Positions 1 through 10,570 are shown, counted from the stretch's first letter. The stretch: 64,000 nt of DNA from Symbiodinium microadriaticum (GCA_001939145.1 LSRX01000513.1:62001-126000); one strand, 5' to 3'. The notes: generated by a model not told the origin, from the letters alone. A program made the numbers and translations.

Positions 1-19
1 ATAAGGGTTCCTACAAGTG

Positions 20-215
20 TTTAAGGTTTAGGGGTTTTGGGTTTATGTTGTAGTCATGGTTCCTGTAAGGGATCTTGCAGGGTTCTCTACAGGGGTTCAG
101 GGCTTAGGGCTTGGGGGTATGGGGTTTAGGCTTGGGGTGGCTGTTTCAGGTTTCGGGCTTTCAGGGCTCTCAGGGTTTCGGGTTTCAGGGCTTCGAGGCT
201 TCAGGGATTCGGGTC
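20..215 (+). repeat. Degenerate TTTAGGG (telomere-like) tract, G-rich strand
   Basis: A run of GGGTTTAGG, GGGCTTAGG, GGGTTTCGG and GGGCTTCAGG variants of the TTTAGGG heptamer. Open frames across it read Gly-Phe-Arg-Val-type repeats, which is only the repeat translated. Confidence 0.85.
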
Positions 216-1272
216 TTGGGGACAAGGCAGGTCTTTGCCCTGCGGCTGCTTGGGGCTTTGGCGGGCCTCAGTACTTAGAAATGGGCTCCATGGGCTAGAT
301 TATGCTGTAGCAGCATGTGATAAGGAACCCCAAGGAGGTATACTTGGGAGATGCCATGGAGTTGGAAAGTACTTGCGCGCTTTCTCTTGCTATTTGAAGG
401 CACGAGTTGCTGAACATGCAAAGCCGAAAGTTGGACAGAAAACGGCAAGCCAGAACAGTGCTGATGGGTAGCAACTAGTGACTAATGCAAGGAACTTCCA
501 TGCCTTCCACGACAGGTAGAGTTGCCTCCATCTGTGGTTTTGATTTTCGTCTGAAAATGAATTCCAAAAGCCTTGAACCCAAACCCCAAAACAGCAAAGC
601 CTTGATGCCCATGAAAGTCAACAGAAGTGCATTGAGTCCGCTTCCTCCGGAACACCATCCAGAAACCCCAGACCCGAGACCTTGTGCCCTAAAGAACGCA
701 TGACACGGAGACCGCAAACTCACACAGAGGTCAAGGCACGGGACATGAAGGAACAGATACATTCTGCACACTTTATGAACTATTGAAAATTGAAAAAGAG
801 TAGACTGACTGAAATATTCAGGTCCACGAATTTTGAGCCACGGCGCCACAACCTCACTGAGCATGCCTACTTCCACCTGGCAGCTGCCGGTGTAGAGGAA
901 CTCAACAACTGCCTTGACCACCTTGCTGCAAGCGACTTTTTGAACGGTTAGCAACAGGGCCGTCAGAATTCGACTGGGTTTCGCATAGTAGCCTAGAATT
1001 TCAGTAGAGAAGTTTGAGGAGTCAAATTGCCGGCTTTTTAGGATTCTGTATTAGAGTCCCGTTTACGCTTTGTGCGTGAATTTGGGCCGGGGAGTTTGCA
1101 GACGCTCAGGCATGGCAGGACCCCAAACCGTGCAACAGAAACTTTGTTTAGCCCTAACTAAGACCAACCCTAACCCTAATCAACACACTGGCCCAGCCCC
1201 AAAAGCCCCACAGCCCGCATACTCTCAGCCCAAAGCCCTCAACATACGCAGGGGCCTCAGGGGCTTTGGGGC

Positions 1273-1277
<5 letters not shown>
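216..1277. other. No supported gene
   Basis: No ORF here has a recognisable domain or convincing splice signals. A 159-residue minus frame (475-954) has no domain I recognise. Telomere-like CCCTAAC traces appear near 1140-1180. Confidence 0.5.

Positions 1278-1318
<41 letters not shown>
1278..1318. repeat. (TA)n microsatellite
   Basis: About 40 bases of nearly perfect TA dinucleotide with one GTA interruption. Confidence 0.95.
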
Positions 1319-1404
1319 AACGTACAGACACATATTGCAATTATGATCAGGAGCGCTAATCCTGGCTTCCAGACCAGTGAAACCCTAGTCCGGGTTCCCT
1401 AATG

Positions 1405-1501
1405 TAGCGGCTTTAATAAAAAGAATGGGTGTTGGGGGCCACTATACTATGACTTTAATAAGAAACCCCCAGACTGGTATTGGCAATTATTTAGGCCCCT
1501 A
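1405..1501 (+). mobile_element. MITE-like element, family A
   Basis: Begins TAGCGGCTTTAATAA and ends AATTATTTAGGCCCCTA. The core contains ACTATACTATGA and AATAAGAAACCCCC. It matches the family-A plan seen elsewhere in the window: TAGGGGCCTTAATAATTAG at one end, an ACTATAATTATAATAAGG core, and TTATTTAGGCCCCTA at the other end. There is no coding capacity. Confidence 0.7.
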
Positions 1502-1620
1502 CGTCAAACCCCGAATCCGGGTTCCCTATGCCATGCAATGCTTCCATGGTGTCTATCGAGATCATACTCGTGGACGCACCGACTGCTGTGAGCACGGGGG
1601 CCTTAAGCAGTCGAACAATA

Positions 1621-2165
1621 GGTTTGGGGGGTAAGGGTTAAGGGTTTAGGGTTTCAATTTAGGGTTTTGTTTAGGGTTTAGGGTTTAGGGTCTACTAAGA
1701 TTCTACTTTAGAATTTATAATGTATTACAGGTTGGGGTGTTGCCGCGGTACGGCCTCACGCCGCCCTGAACCCTGACACCCTAAACTGGCCCTACACCCT
1801 GAACCCTAAACTCCCGAAACATCCCGAAACTCTAAAACCTGAGCCCCAATCCCCTTTAAACCCTATGAACCCGTAAACCCCTGAGCCCTAAACCCAGACG
1901 CCTTACACGATCTCGCCATAGGCAGGGAGCTGAAGGTGTAGGGCCCAAGCTTTCATAAACAAAAGAGGGGCTTGGGGTATAGGGTTTAGGCCTTTAGGGG
2001 TTAGGACTTACGGGCTCAGGGGGTTTATGGCTCAAGGGCTTAAGGGCTTTCGGGTTGAACCTACAAACCCTAAACCCTAAAGGTTTATAGGGTTTATAAG
2101 GTCTAAGGCTCTAAACTCCATAAAGCCCAAACCCTAAACTAGAGCCCCAAAGCAACTAAGCCCAC
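1621..2165. repeat. Telomere-like patches of alternating orientation
   Basis: G-rich TTTAGGG at 1621-1690, C-rich CCCTAAA-like at about 1776-1905, G-rich at about 1968-2055 and C-rich at about 2056-2165. The strand carrying the G-rich repeat flips at least three times in 550 bases. Confidence 0.8.
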
Positions 2166-2261
2166 GAAGAAACGCCCGGAGATGATCCGCCGAGACGCCT
2201 GGGAACTCTGGTCTGGGACGTTGCTGGACGACTGCAGGCCATCACTGAAGGCCCCGCTGAA

Positions 2262-2385
2262 CCTGGTAGGGTTTTATAGATGGTTTAATTACACAGGGGG
2301 TTATAGGGTTTATAGAGGGTTCAGGGTTTATAGAGGGTTTTGGGTTTATACAGGGTTTAGGGTTTATAGGGTTAAACTATAGGGC
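2262..2385 (+). repeat. GGGTTTATA / GGGTTTAGGG variant tract
   Basis: Repeated GGGTTTATAGAGGGTTT-type units: a telomere-like heptamer expanded with TATAGA. Confidence 0.8.
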
Positions 2386-2825
2386 TGCATGGATTTGTTC
2401 TGGTTGAGGGTTGTTGAAACATACTGTTCCGGCAGCAGCTTGTTCGACCTGAAACGGACCTGAAGCACTAAGTGCGCAATGATCCCTATCATCCTAGAGA
2501 GTCTACCTGAAGGCTCCCCCAAGCAGCTTGAACTACAGCGTCAAGTCCACCAATAGAGGCCAGATGGTTGCATTGCAGGCGTCATAGAAGCTTTGGATTG
2601 ATGTTGGTGAATACCTGGAACTCTCTCTACCTACAGTTTAGCAGCCATTACCCCTTCATGAGTAGGTAGAACCCATACAAAAACTGTAGGTTTTTTGGGA
2701 GTCCCAGGTGGAACTAAGAGGCTTCACGCGGTGGTTCGGAAGCCAAGCTTTGGTCTCTAAAGGACCCGCAGGCCGAAAAACACTATCATCCCCAGGACCC
2801 TAAACCGCAATACCCCCAAAATATA
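2386..2825. other. No supported gene
   Basis: Mixed-composition sequence with no convincing ORF, RNA gene or repeat. Confidence 0.45.
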
Positions 2826-2935
2826 GTACCCTTTATAGTAGCTCTTATAGTAGCTCTTATAGTAACTCTTATAGTAACCCCTTATAGTAGCCCTTATAGT
2901 ATCCCCTTATAGTAAACCTTTATAGTGACCCCAAA
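2826..2935. repeat. Tandem CTTATAGTA-N-CC short repeat
   Basis: Around nine imperfect copies of a 12-17 base unit built on CTTATAGTAACCC or CTTATAGTAGC. A related, oppositely oriented array lies at 8405-8530. Confidence 0.8.
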
Positions 2936-3464
2936 CCCTAAACCGCAAGACCTCGCTGTCCCTGGTAGACCGCACTGTAAACATCACGTTGCGCAGTCGC
3001 GGGTTTTGGGTTTAGGGGAATCATGAACACCTCAGCCCAGGCCCACACCAAAGGAGCAAAAGTCAACCTTAAATCCCACACCCAAACCCGAATGCCCCAA
3101 AACTTCAAAAGTCTGAACCCCACACTACCTAAAGCCCTATGCCTTAAGAGACTAGCCACTTGCAGCGCATGAAGTCGGACAAACTCGACAGGATCTCCTG
3201 GAGGTCAGAAAAGGGGTCTAACAGAACGAACCTTTGGTTGCGGGGTTCCTAGTCCTTGTTCGTTTTCCCGGGCAAGCCGTATTGTTCCTCAAAAGTTTCA
3301 GCTAGTGCAGGTATTCGAAAAGCATCCGGTACGGAGAAGACTCCTAAACACAAGCCGCTTCCCAAAACCCTAAAGCCTCTTCCCGAATCAATTTGGAAGA
3401 ACCCCGAAACTCTGCGGCGTGCATCCAGAATACTGCGGCAGAGCTCTGGCATCCTTAAAGCCCC
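2936..3464. other. No supported gene; scattered telomere-like heptamers
   Basis: Short CCCTAAA and GGGTTTAGG traces near 2930-3020 and 3360-3380. No coding signal. Confidence 0.45.
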
Positions 3465-3568
3465 TACCTATAGTCTCCATTGTAGTTCCTTTTTGGGGAT
3501 ACCTTTTCGGATCCTTAATATAGAATTGGTTAAACCAAAAAAAGGAACTACAATGGAGACTATAGGTA
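3465..3568. mobile_element. MITE-like element, family B
   Basis: Near-perfect terminal inverted repeats: TACCTATAGTCTCCATTG at the left and CAATGGAGACTATAGGTA at the right. The inversion continues through TAGTTCCTTTTT / AAAAAGGAACTA for about 30 bases per arm. The ~40-base centre contains GGATCCTTAATATAG and TTGGTTAAACC. It is bounded by TA on both sides. Other copies lie near 19.6, 26.4 and 62.2 kb. Confidence 0.9.
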
Positions 3569-3579
3569 ACCCTCATAAA

Positions 3580-3681
3580 AGGCTCCAAAGGTGGGAGGAA
3601 GGTAGGTGATCCCAAAACTAGAGTCCTCACCAAAGGGGATTCTTAATCCTTCCGACCTTCATCCCACCTTTCGAGGCGCCT
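3580..3681. mobile_element. MITE-like element, family I
   Basis: Inverted ends AGGCTCCAAAGGTGGGA and TCCCACCTTTCGAGGCGCCT. The centre shares GAGTCCT and GATTCTTAATCC with the reverse complement of the copy at 19,333-19,444. It starts 12 bases after a family-B element. Confidence 0.75.
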
Positions 3682-4506
3682 GATAACCCTATGCGCCACC
3701 TCAGTCCTATGAGTAGCACAGCCGCAAGCTGCAGTTCAAGGCCGCACTTCGGAGCTCGGAGCTTTAGGCAAGAAATCTCAAGCCCTTCAGGGTTTAGGGC
3801 TAGGGTTTAGGGTTTATAGGGCCTGGGAATGTTTGAACCCTCAATCCAGTTCTGCAACGCCGCAATGGCAAAAAAAGCCGCACTGAACGAATCGCCAGCG
3901 CGAAACTCCAAACCCTGAGCCCTAAACCCCTAAAGCCGGAAAATCCCTAACTAAGACCAGCTTCAAAATCCCCAAGGCACATTTCAAGCTGCGGCCCCGG
4001 TCCCCAACAAAAGCCTTCAAACCGATAGAATTACCACGGCTTAGAGTTTAGAGTTTAGGGTTTAGAGGAGCACCTCCAAGGCCCCTGCAACCCGCATGGA
4101 ATCCTTGAAAGAACCCTCAAAGGCAAGCCTTAAAGAAACCCCCTTAAGCCTCAACTCTATCCCAACTGACCCTATAAGACCTCTAAACCCTAAAACACTT
4201 AAACCCCCCAAAAACCCCCTAAAATTCCTGAAACCTGCTTGAAGGCTCCTTGTGAGCTCCGATCTTCACTGGCGGCTGCCCAACAGCTAAGATGAGATCC
4301 GGATGTCGAGCTCGCTTGGCGGAGCCCTGGCGAAAAAGGGGGTTCGGTTTCTTCCGGGGGTGGAGGGCAGTAGGGTGTAAGCTTTAGCCTTATAGGGTTT
4401 ATAGGTCTCAGGACTGCATCAGACTTCTGGGATTTCGGGCTCATAGCTCGCGAGAAGCCAGGTGATCCCTGTGCGAAAACTCCGAAGGTTTGGACTAGGT
4501 GACCAT
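3682..4506. other. No supported gene; telomere-like patches
   Basis: TTTAGGG runs at about 3788-3822 and 4040-4065, and C-rich variants at about 3905-3945 and 4180-4215. The rest is unassigned. Confidence 0.5.
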
Positions 4507-4598
4507 TCCCTAGGGCTCCAGTTACCTAAATAGTGGGTTACTAACTATATAATATGTACCCCAGTAACCTACTACTTAGGGAACTGGAGCCCTAGGGA
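4507..4598. mobile_element. MITE-like element, family G
   Basis: Inverted arms of about 36 bases with few mismatches. The left arm begins TCCCTAGGGCTCCAGTT and the right arm ends AACTGGAGCCCTAGGGA; the arms continue as TAAATAGTGGGTTACT and AGTAACCTACTACTTA. The spacer is about 20 bases. It would fold into one long hairpin. Single clear copy in the window. Confidence 0.85.
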
Positions 4599-5345
4599 TT
4601 TACAAGACTTTCATGACGGAAGCCCCTGCGAAGCTCTCGCGATTCGAAATCCTGCTCGTCAGTAGCAAGTTGGAAACAACACAGCAACAAGTTTCCTCAT
4701 CAAAAGCAAGTCCGTGGTATCCTCGTAGAGACTGCGCAGCAGTGCTCCACGTACATGGGGCTTGATCACATCTTCACCTGGGTTTCGGGTTTGTAGGGCT
4801 GGGCACAGACCGAGTATTCGAATGCCTCCTTCCGTGGGTTCATGCACAGATGTACCTACACATGGCTATCAACATTTTGTCAGATACACACGTACAATCA
4901 TACATGTATGCAAGTGTATAGGGTGTACGGCTACATAATTTCGACCACAAGACCGGTCCCAAAGCCGCAACAACACGGGCGGAGCATCCTGCATGCATGT
5001 ATGAGATGTGGTGTGATGTACAACATTGTATAGCTGTCTACTGCTTTCTCTCTTACATTGCAGGGACAGTTGTGTTGTGAAGAAAGGTATGCCTGAGGCT
5101 CTAACAGGGCTCGGAGCATACCGCAGACATGGGTGTCATGTAGTGCCGGTATCATGGATTCTGCATCCTCTCATATGGCCCAGCAATGACAAGATCAGGG
5201 CTAGCTTCTTCTAGTCTAAACTTTATACTTCCACTCATAAGTAACGGGTACTCTTTCGTGTCAATGAGGTCGTCCTTCTGAGCCGCGCAGCCCTATCTCC
5301 CATACGCCCCTGTGCTTGGGCTTCCCGAGTTACCTCAACAGAAAA
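4599..5345. other. No supported gene
   Basis: No recognisable coding or RNA gene. Short CATACATGTATG-type alternating sequence occurs around 4855-5000. Confidence 0.45.
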
Positions 5346-5442
5346 AGGGGCCTTATAATAATTACCTATCTTTGGAGGGGGATCCGTATTATAGCTATAG
5401 TATAATATACCCCAAAAACCGATTCTAATTGTTCAGGCCCTA
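5346..5442 (-). mobile_element. MITE-like element, family A, reversed and diverged
   Basis: Starts AGGGGCCTTATAATAATTACC. The half containing ATAGTATAATATACCCC and GATTCTAATTGTTCAGGCCC corresponds to the reverse complement of the standard left half. Confidence 0.65.
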
Positions 5443-5579
5443 CGTTAGTAGCACCTCTACAGGGCTTAGCGTTTAGGGAGTCCAAAGAAGCTTGTCATAT
5501 CCTGTAATGTAGGGAGGCCTTACGGATTTTAACAGAATCCTGCGGCGATATAACCATATCGGGGCCTCAAGGCGATTAT

Positions 5580-5678
5580 GGTTTATGATATAAATCCTGC
5601 ACTACCTTAAGGACCTTAAACTATGGAAATTATAGTGTATTCTTTATGATGGGTAATGCAGGATATATATCATCAACC
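5580..5678. mobile_element. MITE-like element, family D
   Basis: Left end TATGATATAAATCCTGCA and right end TGCAGGATATATATCATCAA are inverted repeats of about 27 bases. Two more copies follow, near 5.9 and 9.4 kb. Confidence 0.85.
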
Positions 5679-5855
5679 GCAGTACTACCATGTATTACCC
5701 TAAACCCTACAGCCTGTTCTGACCGACTCGGGCCCGAAACTCTGAATCCCGATCTGCAAGCTAACGTAAGGGCCTGGGTCCTTCTACCCTAAACCCCTAA
5801 CCCCCCCCCCCCCCAAACCCTGAACCCTAAAGGGTCCTTGGGGCTCCTTACTACT
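5679..5855. other. Spacer between two family-D elements, with poly-C tract
   Basis: C-rich telomere-like variants and a run of 14 C at 5801-5814. No gene. Confidence 0.6.
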
Positions 5856-5922
5856 GTTGATGATATAAACCCTGCATTACCTTAAAGACCCTGAACCTTA
5901 ATGCAGGATTTATTTCATCAAC
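5856..5922. mobile_element. MITE-like element, family D, short form
   Basis: GTTGATGATATAAACCCTGC at the left and GCAGGATTTATTTCATCAAC at the right, with only about 25 bases between arms. It is a shorter internal-deletion form of the 5580 copy. Confidence 0.85.
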
Positions 5923-6490
5923 CGTATCACTGTACCATAGGCCCCCCAAACCCCCCTTCTCACTACGTAGTCTAGCCTGATATTATATAGATCCCTTATA
6001 GGGTAGAACCCTTGTATTCTAGAACCCTTACGTTTGAATAGATCCCTTTTAAGACCCCGTCGTATAGATGCCTGTAAAGGAACCCCTAAACCCTGAACCC
6101 TAAACCCTCACCCCCCTTTGTCCAATGATGCCAAGAGGCTCAGGGGACCTAACTGCCCTGCGACACGGACTGCGGCCTCTGGAGGATGGCTTACTTCCTT
6201 TGGCTTAGGGTTCACTTGCATGTGGGGGCTTTAGGGTTTAAGGTTAGGGTTTCTTTTGGTTGAAGGCTTGGCGTTTTATGGGGGTTATAGGGGTCCGGGT
6301 TTAGGGGGTTTTGGGTAAGGCTTAGGGTCTAGGACTCGGGATTCGGCGGTTTAGGGCTGAGAGGGAAAGAAGGGCTTCTGGGGCCTAGTGTTTACAAGGG
6401 CTTAGGGGAGTACCGGTCCATTTACCGCTCACAGTTTCGGGTTCAAGGCTCAGCTATCGAGTTGGGGTTTGTGCAGTTTGAGGATGCTGC
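5923..6490. other. No gene; telomere-like tract at 6220-6370
   Basis: C-rich heptamers at about 6080-6110, then G-rich GGGTTTAGG variants at 6220-6370. Confidence 0.55.
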
Positions 6491-6587
6491 AGGGGCCTGA
6501 ATAATTAGAACAGGGTTTTGCGGCATGGTATACTCTTGTTACAATAAGGAACTCCATGGAATACTATTGGCTATTTCCCGGTCCCTA
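6491..6587 (+). mobile_element. MITE-like element, family A
   Basis: AGGGGCCTGAATAATTAGAA start, TGTTACAATAAGGAACTCC core, ATACTATTGGCTATTT and GGTCCCTA end. The 3' end is degraded relative to the family plan. Confidence 0.75.
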
Positions 6588-8404
6588 TATGAAGGTTTGG
6601 GAACTTGGCTTCGGATTTTGGATGATCGAACTTAGCATTGGAGCAACTCAGGATGGTTTGTCGAGAGCACTGGTTTTCCGCAAAGCTTAGACGCAACAGT
6701 CAAATATTGCTTTTGAGAGGAGGTATCTTATGACTCAGGGTCCAGGGTCTATCTAGGGATGCCTCATGATTCTGAACCACTTTGTCACAATGTGATGCGT
6801 AACGGTCAAAGGCCCTACGAGTTCGGATTTGGTGCGTGCTACGTACCAACCCCTTTACAGCGGGTTTAGGGTTTAGAGTCACTCAACATCCCGAGACAAT
6901 AACAAAAAACAACAACTCCAGGCGATTAATAAAGTCCACAAGCCATGAATCTCATAAGCTCAGAAAACCAGGCGTATCAGTTGTAGCAGGGGCCTCCAAC
7001 AGCTCATCGGGCGGCCAGGACTGATTTTTCAGCAGGACCTCGGGTACGTGTCGCAGGACATCCATGCGAGCACACCGGAGTTTTCGGCGTGTGTGCGGCT
7101 CTGTTGGCCTCGAAAAAGCACTTGTACTAACTGCACTAGCTTCCCCAAGCCCTCACTATCATACTATGCCTATGCCGCTATATTCTACTACCATCTACTG
7201 ATCTATCGATCTGCTCACCTATCTAGCTTGCTGCCTACCTATCTATATGTATATATATATATATATGTATGTATATGTTGTTTGCCCAAACCCTCTACAC
7301 TGAAACCTTTGCAGAGTCAGGAGGTGATCGTCGGGGGCAGGCGTGCGCATTGAGGAGCTCCTGAAAAGGACCTACATAGGGCTCTTACTATGGAGCTAGG
7401 ACGGGTTTTTGAAAAGGTATTGAAATTCTCATGGGTTCTCAGGGTTGTAGAGGGTTGTGTGTAGGACCTTAACAATCAGAATAAGGTTGTGGAAGCTTTT
7501 TCAAATAGAATTTAGCGACTACTACAATGGGTCTTGCCGTAAATACTCTGCAGCCACCGCCATGAGAGTGTGACATACAAGGGTTTAGGGTTTTGACAAG
7601 GGTTTAGGGAGTTTAGGGTTGTTAAGTAGGATTTGTGCCATCTCGCCCTTTCGCCCAGTGCCAGTAAGGTGCCATCACGCCTTCACCCGGCTGCGGTAAG
7701 GCCTCGGGCAGTTGGGATGCAGCGTTCAGATCAAAGGCGAAACAGCGGGCTGCTGCGCCGACTACATTGACTTGAGCTACCCGCATCGCAGCAAAACCCC
7801 TGGAGGGCCCCAACCACAACCTTCAAACTTTAAAGCCCGAACGCTTACACCGTAAAACCCAACAGCCAATATGCAAACCCAAACCCTCACAGCTATGCAC
7901 TTGACCTCTTCCGCTGTTGGTGCCGCTTGAGTGGGGGCTGCCTGGAGCAGCAACAGATTTGTTTAAGAAAAGGGGTTCGGGCTTAGGGTTTTTCCATCTT
8001 GAAATCCTCCATGTCGATTACAGGGTCCCAAATTTCGGCATCTATTTTAGATCCTCCCAGGGGTCTGGGAATACCTGCCCCGCCGGTCTGGCACGGTCGA
8101 AAACAGTGGGTAATCCTGAGCACCAAACAAAGGGTACCTGCTGAAGAGATCCCTACACCCTGAATATAGATTCCTTTAAAGAGCCCTTTTGAGGGATTCC
8201 TACTTTCTGGATCTTCCCACGGCTCTGGGTTGATGCCTAAACCCCAAACCCTGCAGTAACTCTTCTAGTAACCCTGATAAACCCCTAAACCTCCAATCCC
8301 CAAAACCCTAAACCTAGAGATCAACTGCAGCACCAACAAGTCTTCCGGAAGAGCGCTTGCTGTCAAGGGCAAAGCACTTGCAAGACTGCGAGCCTTTGTA
8401 GGGT
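6588..8404. other. No supported gene; TA microsatellite and telomere-like traces
   Basis: TA/GTA microsatellite at about 7238-7278. Short TTTAGGG runs at about 7578-7622 and C-rich variants at 7800-7890 and 8230-8320. Open frames of 60-100 residues show no domain. Confidence 0.5.
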
Positions 8405-8530
8405 TTACGGCTTATAAGAGTTACTATAAGGGTGCTATAGGCGTTACTATAAGTTATGCTACAAGGGTTATTGTAAGAGTTACTATTAGAGTTAAAGTTA
8501 CCATATAAGGGTTACTATAAGGGTACTATA
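8405..8530. repeat. Tandem GTTACTATAAGGG short repeat
   Basis: Imperfect GTTACTATAAG / GGGTACTATAG units. It is the reverse-complement relative of the array at 2826-2935. Confidence 0.8.
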
Positions 8531-8625
8531 GAGTTTAGGAGTTTGGGGTTTGTGGTTTAGGGTTTGGGGGTTTGGGGTTTTGGGGTTTAGGGTTTTCGGG
8601 GTTTAGGGTTTCGGGGTTGCTCCAG
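8531..8625 (+). repeat. Telomere-like tract, G-rich
   Basis: GGTTTGGGGTTTAGGGTTTTCGGGG variants in tandem, directly following the TATAAG array. Confidence 0.85.
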
Positions 8626-9343
8626 GCTCCAGACTGGCCTGCACCCCCGGTCCACTGAAAGCAAAAAAACCCAAAACCGCACGGTCTAGGCATCGCAGCT
8701 ACAGCAAGCAGAGGCAGATCCTAAACCTCAAAGCCATATCATAACCCGAAGCCCTAAACCTCTGAACCCCCAAACCCTGATCAAACTCTACACCCTATGG
8801 TACCTTTCTAGCTACCTTTGTAGCGCTGAGCTCATGGGCCCATGGGGCTCTGTGATTGAACTTGAAGACCGAACATCTATGAACGACCTAAGCCATAATA
8901 TTGATTCTTTAGGGTTCGGGGTTTATAGGGTTTTAGGATCATGGATAGTAAGCGTGTAATAATAAGCAAAAGCGGCCTGAACCCGATACCCTACACCTTG
9001 AAGCCCCAAGCCTCCGACACCCTAAAAGTCGGAAACCACAAAGCTCCTCTACCACCGGCCACCAGATCCATAAACGCTGAGCCTGATACCAATCCGCTTC
9101 ACCATGCATAGGCATCTGAAGGGTTTGGGGCAGGGTTTCTTGGGATGCCTTGGGCTACAATCACACTCGAATCACATCGCTTCCTGCCACTACTGGCACA
9201 TATAAAACCCAAAAAACCGACAGGAAACTACTATTCCCCCCCCTACAGTGCCAGGCCTCATCGGGAACCAGGCCGGTAGCTTTCAACGCAGCCTCGACTT
9301 CCTGTTTGAACCGAGCATCGGGCTGTGTCAAAGGGGTCCTACG
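8626..9343. other. No supported gene
   Basis: Dispersed CCCTAAACC variants (about 8720-8800, 8980-9030) and one GGGTTTATAGGG patch near 8915-8935. No coding signal. Confidence 0.5.
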
Positions 9344-9433
9344 GTTGATGATATAAATCCTGCATTACCCATAATAAGGAATACACCACCAGGGTTTAGG
9401 GTCCTTAAGGTATTGCAGGATTTAGATCATCAG
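9344..9433. mobile_element. MITE-like element, family D, with telomere-like core
   Basis: GTTGATGATATAAATCCTGC at the left and GCAGGATTTAGATCATCAGC at the right. The loop contains AGGGTTTAGGGTCC, so a telomere-like heptamer sits inside this copy. Confidence 0.85.
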
Positions 9434-9975
9434 CAGTATTTAGGGCTCTTTAGAAGGAGGCAAGGGTTCTTTAAAAGGAGCCCAGGGTTGGTGGAATACA
9501 GGGAGTGGCTTATGGCTTGAGGCGAGCTCAGGGCTCATGGGGCAGCCTTGGTTTGAAAAGCGTCTGGGCCAGGTTCGAACCGGAACTGTCGGTTTTTTTT
9601 GGGGCTTCCTGTTCGCAGGGTTTAGCGCGGGAGGGTTCGGAGGGTTTTGAGGCTTGGGATCCCGGTCTCAAGCCGGGGTGTCCGGCTTCGAACTTATGGT
9701 CCCTCTCAGGGGTCCTTGGACTTGTCGAATACTGGGTTCTGCTACTGTTCTGATCATCATCGCGGGTGGAATGGAAGCAATCTTCTTCAGGGAACCGAAC
9801 AATTTCTCACTTCGAACCCCTAAACTGGCCCTAAACCCTAAACAACCTTGTTCATTGAGGGCTCCCTGTCGGCTCCCCAAGAGGCTTGGGAGATCGAGGG
9901 GAAGCTCGTTGTGAACCCTTGTCCTTTCTGCAGGTCGGTGCAGAGCAGGGCTTGCGGGGCCCCAACCAAGGAATA
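9434..9975. other. No supported gene
   Basis: Several overlapping 60-90 residue frames exist on both strands. None has a recognisable domain. Confidence 0.45.
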
Positions 9976-10090
9976 GGCCCTAAACCGTAAAACCGTACAG
10001 CCTAAGACCCTAAAGCCCGAAACCCCAAAAATCCGCAAACCTAAAACCCGAAAGCCCTAAACCCTAGAGCCCTAAGGCCTAAAACCCTAA
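9976..10090 (-). repeat. Telomere-like tract, C-rich
   Basis: CCCTAAA, CCGTAAAA and CCCGAAA variants in tandem. Confidence 0.8.
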
Positions 10091-10185
10091 AGCCCAACCA
10101 CTCCCGAGGGCTTCTAGTTGCCTAAGGAATGGGTTGCTAAGTTACATGCGGCTGCAAAATGCAGCCCGGGGCTGCAGCTGCAGCT

Positions 10186-10570
10186 CTAGATCACGATGCC
10201 CGCGGCTTGCAGCAGCCCGTCGATCGTGTCTTGCCACATCGCCCTGATCATGGCGCTGCCGGAGGCGCCCGGATCAGGTCCCGGCCCTGGTCCTGGCCCT
10301 GAGCCAGGCTGCGACGCCTTCGCGGAGCCCTCGTCTCCTCGGCCCGAAAGAGGTCGCTCGGGACGTCCGAGTCTGCTTCCACCTCGCCTCGGAGGTACGC
10401 ACTGTGCTCCTCCTGGCCGAGCTGCTCGCACCGGGACCAAGGTTTATAGCCTTGGTCCCAGTATTTCTGCGCATTGTCTCGAACGCCGGTGGGAGCGGTA
10501 GCCTGCGATGGTCGGGCAAAGCCATGCGAAGCATCGCCTGCACTGGTACGTGCGAGACGCGGCGTTCCGC
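10186..10570 (-). CDS. GC-rich coding fragment of unknown function, with a frame change
   Basis: I do not recognise the family. On the minus strand one frame reads coherently from about 10,552 to about 10,335 (segments such as RDNAQKYWDQGYKPWSRC and GQEEHSAYLRGEVEADSD). A second frame reads coherently from about 10,340 to a TAG at 10,186-10,188. It starts in a Gly-Pro alternating stretch and ends IRAMWQDTIDGLLQAAGIVI. Both segments are strongly biased to C or G at third codon positions, unlike the flanking AT-rich repeat, which argues that both were once translated. The two frames differ by one base. A short in-phase intron (donor GAG|GTGGAAG, acceptor ACGAG|GGC, about 53 bases) would join them, but the skipped bases also look coding, so a frameshift (pseudogene or base error) is equally possible. 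An acceptor-like TCGCAG|GC lies upstream near 10,510. Confidence 0.5.

Noticed and set aside
56..298. 80-residue ORF rich in Gly-Phe-Arg-Val
   Set aside because: It is the translation of TTTAGGG-type repeat. The same wording appears wherever the repeat does.
475..954. 159-residue minus-strand ORF
   Set aside because: No domain, no convincing splice or start context, and mixed character along its length. A frame of this size is expected by chance in 64 kb.
9568..9582. GGTTCGAACC B-box-like word
   Set aside because: No A-box at the right distance and no cloverleaf. A similar lone word at about 13,624 was also dismissed.
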